From Methylobacterium sp. R2-1 (GTDB lineage Bacteria > Pseudomonadota > Alphaproteobacteria > Rhizobiales > Beijerinckiaceae): a DNA stretch of 64,000 nt. Positions 44,612-53,731 of the stretch are shown here, piece after piece; the first letter of the stretch is position 1, and the number at the start of each line of letters is the position of its first letter. The notes under the pieces are model-generated. The model was given only the letters and a program-made list of their open reading frames with translations, had not been told where the DNA came from and made no database searches. The translations under genes and the position numbers were made by a program. The stretch covers positions 186,001 to 250,000 of the forward strand of contig NZ_JACHWM010000007.1 of the NCBI RefSeq assembly GCF_014191355.1. The letters run 5' to 3'.

Positions 44612-46045
44612 ATGGACCTCGACGTTTCGCTCCACATTGCCGGCCGGTGGCGCTCCGGAAGCGGCGGCGAGACCCTGTCCATCCTCAATCCGGCCACGGG
44701 GGAAGCTGTCGGTCGCGTCGCAGTCGCCACCCAGGCCGATCTCGACGAGGCGCTGGAGGCGGTCGAGCGCGGCTTTGACGCGTGGCGGCGGGTCTCCGCC
44801 TTCGATCGGTCCAAGGTGCTGCGCCGGGCCGCGACGCTGATGCGCGAGCGCGGGGAGGCGATCGCCCGCACCATGACCATCGAACAGGGCAAGCCGCTCG
44901 CCGAGTCGCGCATCGAGACCGGGGTCGCCGCCGACATTATCGAGTGGTTCGCGGAAGAGGGACGGCGCGCCTACGGCCGGGTCATCCCCGCCCGGGCCGA
45001 GGGCGTGCTTCAGATCGTCACCCGCGAGCCGGTCGGACCGGTGGCGGCCTTCACGCCGTGGAACTTTCCGATCAACCAAGCCGTGAGGAAACTCTCGGCG
45101 GCGCTCTGCACCGGCTGCCCGGTCATTCTCAAGGGGCCGGAGGACACCCCAGCCTCCTGCGCCGAGCTGGTGCGCGCCTTCCTTGATGCGGGTGTGCCGG
45201 GCGATGCGTTGGCCCTCGTCTACGGCGATCCGGCCGAGATCTCCGGCTATCTCATCCCGCACCCGGTGATCCGCAAGATCACCTTCACCGGCTCGACCGC
45301 CGTCGGCAAACAGCTCGCGGCGCTGGCAGGCCGGCACATGAAGCGGGCGACGATGGAACTCGGCGGCCACGCTCCGGCGATCGTGTTCGACGACGCCGAT
45401 GTCGACACCGCCGTGAAGGTGCTGTCCGCCAACAAGTACCGCAATGCCGGACAGGTCTGCGTCGCCCCGACCCGCTTCCTTGTACAGGAGGGCGTGTACG
45501 ACCGCTTCGTCGACGGCTTCGTCGCGGCATCAAAAGCGCTCAAGGTCGGCGACGGCCTCGATCCCGGGACGCAGATGGGCCCCCTCGTCCACGGCCGCCG
45601 GGTCGAGGCGATGGAGGCGTTCGTGGCCGATGCCGAGGCGAAGGGCGCACGCCTCCTCACCGGCGGCAGCCGCATCGGCAATCGCGGCCACTTCTTCGAG
45701 CCCACCGTCTTCGCCGAGGTGCCGCTCGATGCCCGGATCATGAACGAGGAGCCGTTCGGGCCGATCGCGGCGATCCGGCGCTTCGCGGAGGACGAGGAGG
45801 CGCTGAGCGAGGCCAACCGCCTGCCCTACGGGCTCGCCGCCTACGCTTACACCCGCTCCGCTTCCCGGGCGAACCGCGTCGGGGCAGGGGTCGAGTCCGG
45901 CATGATCTCGATCAACCATCACGGCATCGCGCTCCCCGAGACGCCCTTCGGCGGCGTCAAGGATTCCGGCTACGGCAGCGAGGGCGGCTCGGAGGCGATC
46001 GAGGCTTACCTCACGACGAAGTTCGTGACGCAGGCCAACACCTGA
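44612..46045 (+). CDS. NAD(P)-dependent aldehyde dehydrogenase (succinate-semialdehyde-like)
   Basis: 477 residues, complete [23 protein letters not shown] (cofactor region), [11 protein letters not shown], catalytic Glu in [12 protein letters not shown] (about 248) and nucleophilic Cys in [12 protein letters not shown] (about 283), with [11 protein letters not shown] near the C-terminus. Sequence style is that of GabD/succinate-semialdehyde dehydrogenases, which oxidise an aldehyde to its acid in the cytoplasm; exact substrate open. ATG at 44612 follows CGGAGATGGCTC. It probably has its own transcript since a hairpin lies upstream and another downstream (46087-46110). Confidence 0.92.
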   Translation: MDLDVSLHIAGRWRSGSGGETLSILNPATGEAVGRVAVATQADLDEALEAVERGFDAWRRVSAFDRSKVLRRAATLMRERGEAIARTMTIEQGKPLAESRIETGVAADIIEWFAEEGRRAYGRVIPARAEGVLQIVTREPVGPVAAFTPWNFPINQAVRKLSAALCTGCPVILKGPEDTPASCAELVRAFLDAGVPGDALALVYGDPAEISGYLIPHPVIRKITFTGSTAVGKQLAALAGRHMKRATMELGGHAPAIVFDDADVDTAVKVLSANKYRNAGQVCVAPTRFLVQEGVYDRFVDGFVAASKALKVGDGLDPGTQMGPLVHGRRVEAMEAFVADAEAKGARLLTGGSRIGNRGHFFEPTVFAEVPLDARIMNEEPFGPIAAIRRFAEDEEALSEANRLPYGLAAYAYTRSASRANRVGAGVESGMISINHHGIALPETPFGGVKDSGYGSEGGSEAIEAYLTTKFVTQANT

Positions 46046-46086
46046 GACCGCAGCTTCGGGCAAATTCTGACGGCCTCTCCGACAAG

Positions 46087-46110
46087 ACGGTCCGCGATGA
46101 TGCGGACCGT
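46087..46110 (+). terminator. hairpin after the aldehyde dehydrogenase gene
   Basis: ACGGTCCGC (46087-46095) and GCGGACCGT (46102-46110), loop GATGAT, no T-run. The rest of the 285-base gap before phaZ holds nothing recognised. Confidence 0.5.
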
Positions 46111-46330
46111 CGGCCACGACCGGTTGTCCTGAGTGACTGGCAGTGTCGCATGCGCGCCCGCGGCGGGCATCTTCACTTTATCTGCTTGTCCATTCTCAAG
46201 CTCGGGCAGGGCCATCAACAGGGGAATCTTGTACAAACGAAACCTTTTCTCACGCCTGCGAGTTGCACCTTCCACCAACGCAAGAAAAGGACAGCTTGGG
46301 TCAAGCGAGCTGCTCCAGGGAAGCGCTCGC

Positions 46331-47713
46331 ATGCTGTACCCTCTTTACGAGGCTGGCCATCTCATGCTCGCACCGATGCGCCTGGCTGCGGAGGCCACCC
46401 GGCTCGCATGCGAGAACCCGTTCAACCCTCTCGCCTACGCCCCCCAGAGCCGCAGCGTGGCCGCCGGCTGCGAGATGTTCGAGCGCGCGACCCGCGTCTA
46501 CGCCAAGCCGGTCTTCGGGCTCGGCGTGCCGGAGCGAATCGTCTGGGAGCGTCCGTTCTGCCGCGTCGTCGCCTTCGGCGAGCCCTCCGCAGAGCTTGAG
46601 GCGAAGTCCAAGCTGCTGATCGTGGCGCCGATGTCGGGCCACTACGCCACGCTGCTGCGCGGGACCGTCGAAGCCTTCCTCGACAGCCATCAGGTCTTCA
46701 TTACCGATTGGGCCGATGCCCGTCAGGTGCCGGTCGCCGCTGGCCGGTTCGGCCTCGACGAGTACATCGATACCTGCATCGATCTGTTCGCGGCGCTCGG
46801 ACCGGACCTGCACGTCGCGGCCGTGTGCCAGCCCTCCGTGCCGGTGCTCGCAGCGATCGCCCGAATGGAGGTGGAGGACCACCCGCTCGTGCCGCGCTCG
46901 GCGGTGCTGATGGGCGGGCCCGTCGATACCCGCCGTTCGCCGACCGCCGTCAACGCGCTCGCCCAGGAGAAGGGTTTTTCCTGGTTCGAGCGGCACTGCA
47001 TCCACACCGTGCCCCCGGCTTATCCGGGCGTTGGGCGCTCGGTCTATCCGGGCTTTCTCCAGCTCGCGGGCTTCATGGGGATGAATCTCGAACGGCATCG
47101 GGACGCCCATCACGCGATGTTCGATCATCTCGTTCGCGGCGATGGCGACTCGGCCGCCCGCCACCGGGCCTTCTACGACGAGTATCTCGCGGTGATGGAC
47201 CTCACGGCCGAGTTCTACCTTGAGACCATCGAACGGGTCTTCGTGAAGCACGACCTGCCCCGCGGGACCCTGCGTCATCACGGCGAGCCGGTCGATCTCG
47301 GCGCGATCCGCCGCTGCCACCTGATGGCGGTGGAGGGCGAGAAGGACGACATTACCGGCCTCGGTCAAACGAAGGCCGCGCTCGACCTCACGGTGAACCT
47401 GCCCGAGGCGGCCAAGACCTACCACATGCAGCCGGGCGCCGGTCATTACGGCATCTTCAACGGCTCGCGCTTCCGCCAGGAGATCGTGCCGCTGGTACGG
47501 AGCTTCATGGAGCGCAGCCTGCGGCCCGCCGCCCCAAGGCCAGCTCCCGTGGTGCCGGCGCCGGAGCGCAACCCGATCCTGCTGCGCCAGGGTCCGATCC
47601 TGCACCCCCCGGAATCCGCGCCGGCCCATCCGACCGTATGGCCCGAGCCCGCCCTCGAAGGGGCCGAACGCCGCGGCCTGCGGCAGCCGACTCCGCAGCG
47701 GGTCGCCCTGTAG
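46331..47713 (+). CDS. phaZ: intracellular polyhydroxyalkanoate depolymerase
   Basis: 460 residues from ATG at 46331. It degrades stored poly-3-hydroxybutyrate. MLYPLYEAGHLMLAPMRLAAE at the start, then the alpha/beta-hydrolase core with VAAVCQPSVPVLAA (catalytic Cys about 166, the lipase-box equivalent), VMDLTAEFYLETIERVF, VEGEKDDITGLGQT (Asp) and QPGAGHYGIFNGSRF (His) match the PhaZ1-type family. The C-terminal 60 residues are Pro-rich. An in-frame ATG at 46133 adds unconserved sequence. A terminator follows. Confidence 0.95.
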   Translation: MLYPLYEAGHLMLAPMRLAAEATRLACENPFNPLAYAPQSRSVAAGCEMFERATRVYAKPVFGLGVPERIVWERPFCRVVAFGEPSAELEAKSKLLIVAPMSGHYATLLRGTVEAFLDSHQVFITDWADARQVPVAAGRFGLDEYIDTCIDLFAALGPDLHVAAVCQPSVPVLAAIARMEVEDHPLVPRSAVLMGGPVDTRRSPTAVNALAQEKGFSWFERHCIHTVPPAYPGVGRSVYPGFLQLAGFMGMNLERHRDAHHAMFDHLVRGDGDSAARHRAFYDEYLAVMDLTAEFYLETIERVFVKHDLPRGTLRHHGEPVDLGAIRRCHLMAVEGEKDDITGLGQTKAALDLTVNLPEAAKTYHMQPGAGHYGIFNGSRFRQEIVPLVRSFMERSLRPAAPRPAPVVPAPERNPILLRQGPILHPPESAPAHPTVWPEPALEGAERRGLRQPTPQRVAL

Positions 47714-47744
47714 CCCCCTTCTCCGGAAGTTCCCGTCCGTTGAG

Positions 47745-47775
47745 GCGGCCGCCGATCTCCATCGGCGGCCGCTTT
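47745..47775 (+). terminator. rho-independent terminator after phaZ
   Basis: GCGGCCGCCGAT (47745-47756) and ATCGGCGGCCGC (47761-47772), loop CTCC, then TTT. Confidence 0.75.
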
Positions 47776-47888
47776 GCATGACCGGAAACCGCGACTCTGG
47801 CGCGTTTGACCGGCCCCTGCCCGCGAATTATGAATTCAAAAACGCCTGGCACTCATCCAGGGTGAGGGCGAGGGGAGGGAGGTTCCAC

Positions 47889-50873
47889 TTGGGCGCGAAC
47901 TTGGGCGCGAGCGCGAAACCGGCCGAGGCAGCTTTCGAGGCACAAGCCCCGAGCGCGCGGGCGAAGGCCCGCAACGCGGCTGGACTGCCGCGCAAGCTTG
48001 CAGAGGTTCTGCAGGGCGAGGCTCGCTTCGATGCCTTCACCCGCGGACGCTACGCGACCGACGCCTCAATCTACCAGATCATGCCCGCGGGCGTGGTGTT
48101 TCCCAAAAGCGCCGCCGACATCGCCGCGACCCTGAAGGTGGCGGCCCAGTTCGACTTACCCGTCATCCTGCGCGGCGGCGGCACCTCGCAGAACGGTCAG
48201 CCGATCGGCTCCGGCCTCGTGGTCGACTGCTCGCGCCACTTCAACGGCGTGCTCGCCTACGACGCGGAGGCGGGCACCGTCACGGTCGAGCCCGGCCACG
48301 TGCTGGAGCGCCTCAACGCCCGGCTCAAGGCCGATGGCTGGTTCTTCCCCGTGGAGCCCTCGACCGCGACCCGCTGCACCATCGGCGGCATGGCCGGCAA
48401 CAATTCCTGCGGTGCCCGCTCGCTTCGCTACGGCAAGATGAGTGACAACGTGCTGAGCCTGGAGGCATTGTTCCATGACGGCGCCGCCTTCGGCTTCGGG
48501 CTGACCGGCAACGCGACGAGCGCGGTCACCGGCGGCGCGCGGGCGGAGGATCTGGCACGGCGGATGCTGGCGCTCGCCGACGCCCACCGCGAGGAGATTG
48601 CAGACAGATATCCGAAGGTGCAGCGGCGGGTCGGCGGCTACAACCTCGACGCGCTGATCGAGCCGCGCCCGAACCTCGCCCATCTCCTCGTCGGCTCCGA
48701 GGGGACGCTCGCCGCCACCACCGCGGTGACGCTCAAGCTCTCCCGCCTGCCGGCTCACCGGGTGATGGGCGTGTGCCACTTCCCCTCGTTCCGCGCGGCG
48801 ATGGAGACGACGAAGGCGATCGTGGCTCTCGACCCCGTGGCGGTCGAACTCGTCGACAACAACGTGCTCGTGCTCGGCGCCGACATCCCGCTGTTCCGCA
48901 CGACCTTGGCCGACATCACGCGGGGTCAGCCGAACTGCCTGCTGCTGACCGAGTTCGCGGGCGACGACCTCGCCGCCTTGAAGCGCGACCTGAAGCGTCT
49001 CGACCAGTGCATGGCCGATTACGGCTTCGCGGATTCCGTGGTCGAGGTGATCGAGCCGAACCGGCAGAAGGCGGTCTGGGAGGTGCGCGAGGCCTGCCTC
49101 AACATCATGATGTCGATGAAGGGGGACGCGAAGCCCATCTCCTTCATCGAGGATTGCGCCGTCCCCCTGGAGCATCTCGCCGACTACACCGACGCGGTCA
49201 CCGAGGTGTTCACGAAGCATGGCACCCGCGGTACGTGGTATGCCCACGCCTCCGTCGGTTGTCTGCATGTGCGACCGATCCTCAACATGAAGGAGGGCGG
49301 CGATGTGCGGAAGATGCGCGCCATCGCCGAGGAGACGGCGGAGCTGGTGCGCCGCCACAAGGGTTCCTATTCGGGCGAGCACGGCGACGGTATCTCGCGC
49401 TCCGAATTCGTGGAGCCGCTGTTCGGCCCAAAACTCACCCGCGCCTTCGAGACGGTGAAGGACGGCTTCGATCCCGCGAACCGCCTGAACCCCAACAAGA
49501 TCGTCCGCCCGCTGAAAATGGACGACCGCACGCTGATGCGCTTCTCGCCCGACTACGCGGTGAGCGCCCTGCAGAAGACGGCCCTCGACTGGTCCGACTG
49601 GGGCGGGTTCGGCCCGGCGGTCGAGATGTGCAACAACAACGGCACCTGCCGGAAGCTCGCCGGGGGCGCGATGTGCCCCTCCTACCGCGCCACCCGCGAC
49701 GAGCAGCACCTCACGAGAGGCCGCGCCAACTCGTTGCGCCTCGCGATCTCGGGCCAGCTCGGGCCGGATGCCCTCCTCTCCCCTGAGATGAAGCGCACGA
49801 TGGACCTGTGCGTGTCGTGCAAGGCCTGCCGCCGGGAATGCCCGACCGGTGTCGACATGGCCAAGATGAAGGTCGAGTTCCTGCACCATTACCATGCTCG
49901 GCACGGCCTGCCGCTGAAGGAGCGGCTGGTTGCGGAGATGCCGCGCTATGCCGGCGTGGCCGCGGCGCTGGCGCCGCTGCTCAACCTGCGCAACCGCTAC
50001 CCCGCGCTCGCACGGTTCGGTGAGGCATGGGCCGGCTTCTCGGCCCGCCGCTCCCTGCCCGAGTGGCGCAGGTCGTGGCGGGAGGAGGGGGAGATCGCTC
50101 ATCCAGAGGACGTGGCGGGCGACCACCGCGACCTCGTCCTGTTCGGCGACACCTTCAACCGCGCCTTCGAGCGCGAGAACCTGGAAGCCGCCGAGCGGGT
50201 CTTGAAGGCCGCCGGCTACCGCCTGCACCGAGTCGTCGCGCAGAGAGGTCGCCGCCCGCTCTGCTGCGGCCGCACCTATCTCGCCTCCGGCCAGACCGAC
50301 CGGGCGCGGGAGGAGGCCCGGCGCACTCTCGACACGCTGCTGCCCTTCGTACGGGCCGGCGCCCGCGTGGTCGGCCTGGAGCCCTCCTGCCTCCTCACCT
50401 TCCGCGACGAGTTTCTGTCGCTGCTGCCCCGCGAGGAGGCGAGTGAGTTGGCTCAAGGCGCGCTGCTGTTCGAGGAGCTGCTCGCCGCCGACCTCGCGGC
50501 GGGTCGCATCAGTCTCCCGCTCGCCGACCAGGGTGGCCGGGTCGCCCACCTGCACGGCCATTGCCACCAGAAGAGTTTTGGGGCGATGGGCGCGGTGGAG
50601 ACTGTGCTGCGCGCCGTGCCGGGGCTCGACGTGCGCGTCATCGAGTCGAGCTGCTGCGGCATGGCCGGCGCCTTCGGCTATGGCCGGGACACCATCGACG
50701 TCTCCTTCGCCATGGCCGAGCTGTCGCTGTTCCCGGCGCTGCGCAAGGCCTCGGCCGACGATCTCGTGGTGGCCGACGGCACGAGCTGCCGCCACCAGAT
50801 CCATGACGGCCTCGGCCGCGACGCCCTCCACGTCGCCCGTGTGCTGGAGGCGGCCCTGACGTCGGGACGCTGA
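47889..50873 (+). CDS. FAD/Fe-S D-2-hydroxyacid dehydrogenase (D-lactate/glycolate type)
   Basis: 994 residues. N-terminal half: FAD_binding_4 with VILRGGGTSQNGQPIGSGLVVD (in part), GGMAGNNSCGARSLRYG and LVGSEGTLAATTAVTLKL, then the FAD-oxidase C domain ending GEHGDGISRSEF. C-terminal half: 4Fe-4S ferredoxin-like Cys sets CNNNGTCRK (about 580) and CVSCKACRRECP (about 640), then CCG domains (ESSCCGMAGAFGYG). Such fused proteins oxidise D-lactate, D-2-hydroxyglutarate or glycolate and pass electrons to the respiratory chain. A TTG at 47889 with AGGGAGG six bases upstream is the best start; an ATG at 47778 lies inside the phaZ terminator tail. Confidence 0.88.
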   Translation: MGANLGASAKPAEAAFEAQAPSARAKARNAAGLPRKLAEVLQGEARFDAFTRGRYATDASIYQIMPAGVVFPKSAADIAATLKVAAQFDLPVILRGGGTSQNGQPIGSGLVVDCSRHFNGVLAYDAEAGTVTVEPGHVLERLNARLKADGWFFPVEPSTATRCTIGGMAGNNSCGARSLRYGKMSDNVLSLEALFHDGAAFGFGLTGNATSAVTGGARAEDLARRMLALADAHREEIADRYPKVQRRVGGYNLDALIEPRPNLAHLLVGSEGTLAATTAVTLKLSRLPAHRVMGVCHFPSFRAAMETTKAIVALDPVAVELVDNNVLVLGADIPLFRTTLADITRGQPNCLLLTEFAGDDLAALKRDLKRLDQCMADYGFADSVVEVIEPNRQKAVWEVREACLNIMMSMKGDAKPISFIEDCAVPLEHLADYTDAVTEVFTKHGTRGTWYAHASVGCLHVRPILNMKEGGDVRKMRAIAEETAELVRRHKGSYSGEHGDGISRSEFVEPLFGPKLTRAFETVKDGFDPANRLNPNKIVRPLKMDDRTLMRFSPDYAVSALQKTALDWSDWGGFGPAVEMCNNNGTCRKLAGGAMCPSYRATRDEQHLTRGRANSLRLAISGQLGPDALLSPEMKRTMDLCVSCKACRRECPTGVDMAKMKVEFLHHYHARHGLPLKERLVAEMPRYAGVAAALAPLLNLRNRYPALARFGEAWAGFSARRSLPEWRRSWREEGEIAHPEDVAGDHRDLVLFGDTFNRAFERENLEAAERVLKAAGYRLHRVVAQRGRRPLCCGRTYLASGQTDRAREEARRTLDTLLPFVRAGARVVGLEPSCLLTFRDEFLSLLPREEASELAQGALLFEELLAADLAAGRISLPLADQGGRVAHLHGHCHQKSFGAMGAVETVLRAVPGLDVRVIESSCCGMAGAFGYGRDTIDVSFAMAELSLFPALRKASADDLVVADGTSCRHQIHDGLGRDALHVARVLEAALTSGR

Positions 50874-50950
50874 CCGCGGCCCAGGGTCGCCGCTTCGGAA
50901 CGGCGGCCCTCGCGTTCGGTTGACGCGGCAATCCCCGAAAAGGAGCCGTG

Positions 50951-51823
50951 ATGACCGATCCGCTGACGAAGTACCCGCGCCCGCCCTTCGAAACGCAGCC
51001 CCAGAGCTTCCCGGGCAAGACGGGCAAGATGGCACCGGAGCCGGATCACGGCGAGGAGAGCTACAAGGGTTCGGGCCGACTTGCCGGCAAGGCGGCCCTG
51101 GTGACGGGCGGCGACAGCGGCATCGGCCGGGCGGTGGCCATCGCCTATGCCCGCGAGGGCGCGGACGTTGCGATTTCCTACCTGCCCGACGAGCAGAAGG
51201 ATGCGGAGGCCGTTGGTGGCTGGATCGAGAAGGCGGGCCGTCGCGCCCTGCTGCTCCCCGGCGACATCAAGGACGCGGCATACGCCCGCGAGATCGTCGA
51301 GCGCACGGCCAAGGCGTTTGGCCGGCTCGATATTCTGGTGAACAACGCCGCCTTTCAGCAACCGAACCAGGGTGTCGAGGACATCGACGACGCGTTGTTC
51401 GAAAAACACTTCCAGACCAACATCTTCGGGCCCTTCTACGCCACCAAGGCGGCACTGGCGCATCTCAAGCCCGGCGCCTCGGTGATCTTCACCTCCTCGG
51501 TCAATTCCAAGCACCCGGTGCCGACCTTGTTCGCCTACAGCGCCACCAAGGGCGCCCTCAGCAACATGGTGCTCGGCCTCGCCCAACTGCTCGCGGAGAA
51601 AGGCATCCGCGTGAACGGCGTGCTGCCCGGCCCGATCTGGACCCCGTTCATCCCCGCCGGAATGAGCGAGGATTCGGTGAAGACCTTCGGCAGCCAAGTG
51701 CCGTTCAACCGCCCCGGCCAGCCGGCGGAACTCGCCTCGGCCTACGTCATGCTGGCGGCGGACGAGAGCAGCTACACCTCCGGCGCCCTCGTCACCGTCG
51801 CCGGCGGCATGCCGATCTTCTGA
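50951..51823 (+). CDS. short-chain dehydrogenase/reductase (glucose/ribitol-dehydrogenase-like)
   Basis: About 290 residues. A 45-residue N-terminal extension with PRPPFETQPQSFPGKTGKM, typical of the YhdF/YghA-type group, precedes GKAALVTGGDSGIGRAVAIAYA. Catalytic Ser in FTSSVNSKHP and YSATK (about 195) are intact. Oxidises or reduces an alcohol/carbonyl with NAD(P); often linked to general stress. ATG at 50951 is favoured over GTG at 50948 by spacing to AAAAGGAG. Not obviously coupled to the upstream dehydrogenase (77-base gap). Confidence 0.88.
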   Translation: MTDPLTKYPRPPFETQPQSFPGKTGKMAPEPDHGEESYKGSGRLAGKAALVTGGDSGIGRAVAIAYAREGADVAISYLPDEQKDAEAVGGWIEKAGRRALLLPGDIKDAAYAREIVERTAKAFGRLDILVNNAAFQQPNQGVEDIDDALFEKHFQTNIFGPFYATKAALAHLKPGASVIFTSSVNSKHPVPTLFAYSATKGALSNMVLGLAQLLAEKGIRVNGVLPGPIWTPFIPAGMSEDSVKTFGSQVPFNRPGQPAELASAYVMLAADESSYTSGALVTVAGGMPIF

Positions 51824-51831
51824 AACATCAG

Positions 51832-51940
51832 GTTTCGAAAGAACGAGGCCGTTCGCGGGTCCAGGGCAGAGCCCTGGAGAGATGCCGGGGCTCTGCCCCG
51901 GCGTCCCGCCAGAGGGATGATCCCTTTGGGATCCCAGACC
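51832..51940 (+). repeat. compound intergenic repeat, full copy (B)
   Basis: Inverted relative to the copy at 41097-41212, with hairpins CCAGGGC-AGA-GCCCTGG and CCGGGGC-TCT-GCCCCGG and the shared ends TTTCGAAAG... and ...GGGATGATCCCTTTGG. Lies between the convergent SDR and hydroxypyruvate isomerase genes. Confidence 0.85.
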
Positions 51941-51943
51941 TTC

Positions 51944-52720
51944 TCAGGGGTAGGTAGCCATCCAGCCGAAGCCCGCCTCGGTGTCCGCCACGGGCAGGTA
52001 TTCGCAGCCGAGGAAGCCGTCGTAGCCGAGGCGGTCGAGGGCCGCGAACGCGGCGGAAAAATCGATGCGGCCGGTGCCGGGCTCGTGGCGGCCGGGGGCG
52101 TCGGCGATCTGGATATGGGCAATACGGACGTGGTGGGCTGCGAGCTCCGTGGCCAGATCCTCGCCCATCCTCGCCATGTGGTAGAGGTCGGCCTGGATGA
52201 AGAGGTTGTCGGAGTTCACCGCCTCGATCACGGAAGCGGCGTCGGCGAGGCGGTTCAGGAAGAAGCCCGGCATGTCGCGGCTGTTGATCGGCTCGATCAG
52301 CAGACGGATGCCAGCCTTGCCCAGCGCGTCGGCGGCGTAGGCGAGGTTTTCGATGAGCGTCGCGCGGAGACGCACCCGCTCGGCGCCGGGCGGTGCGAGG
52401 CCGGCGAGACAGTTGATCCGCCGGCATCCAAGCGCCCCGGCGTAGTCGATCGCCCGCGCGACGCCGTTACGAAATTCAGCGGTCCGCTCGGGCAGGATGG
52501 CGATGCCGCGCTCGCCCGCCGTCCAGTCGCCGGGCGGCAGGTTGTGCAGCACGAGCGGAAGGCCGGCCTCCGCGAGGCGCGCGGCCAGAGCCTCCTTCGG
52601 CTCAACATAGGGGAACTGCATCTCCACCGCCGTGAACCCGGCTGCGCGCGCCGCCGCGAACCGGTCAAGGAGCGGCACTTCTGTGAACAGCAGGCTCAGA
52701 TTGGCTGCGAAGCGAGGCAT
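51944..52720 (-). CDS. hyi: hydroxypyruvate isomerase
   Basis: 258 residues from ATG at 52720 (MPRFAANLSLLFTEVPLLDR), the usual Hyi length. TIM barrel: VEMQFPYVEPKEALA, LHNLPPGDWTAGERGIA, LLIEPINSRDMPGFFL (metal-binding Glu), FIQADLYHM (Asp/His), HIQIADAPGRHEPGTGRID and GFLGCEYLP (Glu) are all characteristic. It interconverts hydroxypyruvate and tartronate semialdehyde in glyoxylate metabolism. It is transcribed with the GntR gene 56 bases upstream. A TGCATTCA motif lies at 52746 just before its start. Confidence 0.93.
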   Translation of the reverse strand: MPRFAANLSLLFTEVPLLDRFAAARAAGFTAVEMQFPYVEPKEALAARLAEAGLPLVLHNLPPGDWTAGERGIAILPERTAEFRNGVARAIDYAGALGCRRINCLAGLAPPGAERVRLRATLIENLAYAADALGKAGIRLLIEPINSRDMPGFFLNRLADAASVIEAVNSDNLFIQADLYHMARMGEDLATELAAHHVRIAHIQIADAPGRHEPGTGRIDFSAAFAALDRLGYDGFLGCEYLPVADTEAGFGWMATYP

Positions 52721-52745
52721 GAACAGATTGTTTGGTCGTGCAAAA

Positions 52746-52753
52746 TGCATTCA
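52746..52753. promoter_or_regulatory. candidate GntR site 1 upstream of hyi
   Basis: TGCATTCA, flanked by A-runs, between gntR stop and hyi start. The same 8 bases occur inverted at 53657-53664 in the divergent promoter. Shared motif suggests an operator for the GntR protein. Confidence 0.4.
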
Positions 52754-52775
52754 AAAATGATGGAAATTGCGCCCG

Positions 52776-53579
52776 TTAAGCGTCCTCGGCGGTTCCAACG
52801 CCGCCGAGAGCCGGCGCTGCGGCCTCCCGGTCGGCGGCCGCCTTTCGCTTGTTGCGTAAGTGGCGGAACAGGATGTCGCTGAGTTCCGCCCCAGCCCGGC
52901 GGCGCAGGGCATCGAGGATCTCCTCGTGCTCGCGCATCGCCTCGCCCCAGCGATCGCGGTTGGCGTCGAGATTGGCCGAGTAGCGCGCCCGCCGCAGTCG
53001 CCCGGCGAAGCTCGCGTAGGTGGCGCTCAGGGGCGCGTTGTCGGCGGCCTGCACGATGCGGTCGTGGATCGCTTGGTTGCAGGCGAAGTAGCCGTGCAGG
53101 TCGCGCCGCAGGTAGTGGCCGTACATGTCGTGGTGGAGCCGCTCGATCTCGGCATACGCCTCTTCCGAGATGCGCTCGCAGGCGAGCCGCCCGGCCAGCG
53201 CCTCCAGCCCACCCATCACGTCGAACAGCTCGACGATCTCCCGCTCGCCGATCCGGCGCACCCGCGCGCCGCGATTCGGCAGCAGGTCGATCAGCCCCTC
53301 CGAGGCCAGGACCTTCAGCGCCTCCCGCAAGGGGGTGCGCGAGATGCCGAAGCGCTCGCACAGAAGCCGCTCGGGCACGCGCGCGCCGGGGGCGAGATTG
53401 CCCTCGACGATGAAGTCGCGCAGCCGTGCCAGCACCTCGTCGTGAAGAGAATGCACGAGGTTTTCCCGAGGCTTGGCGGGGAGCCTGGCAGGCGCCCTGT
53501 CCGACAGCGCGGCGGGGAGAGGGATCGGGCTGTCCGCGCCCTCCGATTCGCGGTCGGCGAGTGTCATGGCGGAAGTCAT
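52776..53579 (-). CDS. GntR-family regulator, FCD domain
   Basis: 267 residues. A 35-residue Pro/Ala-rich start precedes the winged helix (about 45-110): DFIVEGNLAPGARVPERLLCERFGISRTPLREALKVLASEGLIDLL (in part). The FCD domain (about 115-245) has YFACNQAIHDRIVQAADN with Asp/His metal-ligand positions. FCD regulators respond to small organic acids. The gene is divergent from the aminotransferase and upstream of hyi, so it probably represses the glyoxylate/hydroxypyruvate genes. Start ATG at 53579; an ATG four codons in is possible. Confidence 0.92.
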   Translation of the reverse strand: MTSAMTLADRESEGADSPIPLPAALSDRAPARLPAKPRENLVHSLHDEVLARLRDFIVEGNLAPGARVPERLLCERFGISRTPLREALKVLASEGLIDLLPNRGARVRRIGEREIVELFDVMGGLEALAGRLACERISEEAYAEIERLHHDMYGHYLRRDLHGYFACNQAIHDRIVQAADNAPLSATYASFAGRLRRARYSANLDANRDRWGEAMREHEEILDALRRRAGAELSDILFRHLRNKRKAAADREAAAPALGGVGTAEDA

Positions 53580-53656
53580 GACGGATTGGTAGCAGCGGGC
53601 TCCGTCGCCGTCGATGGGATGATTGAAGGCATGATACTTCTTGTCTCAGCCAAAAA

Positions 53657-53664
53657 TGAATGCA
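53657..53664. promoter_or_regulatory. candidate GntR site 2 in the divergent promoter
   Basis: TGAATGCA, the inverse of the motif at 52746-52753, with A/T-rich flanks in an otherwise GC-rich gap between gntR and the aminotransferase gene. Confidence 0.4.
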
Positions 53665-53731
53665 AATCTGAGGGGATGAAACGATCGGGCATGACGTGAA
53701 ACGCCCGGCATCCGGCCGAACGGGAGGAACC

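Noticed and set aside
48156..51035. Long minus-strand open frame opposite the D-2-hydroxyacid dehydrogenase
   Set aside because: Same antisense artefact of high GC3; the plus-strand protein has all expected domains.
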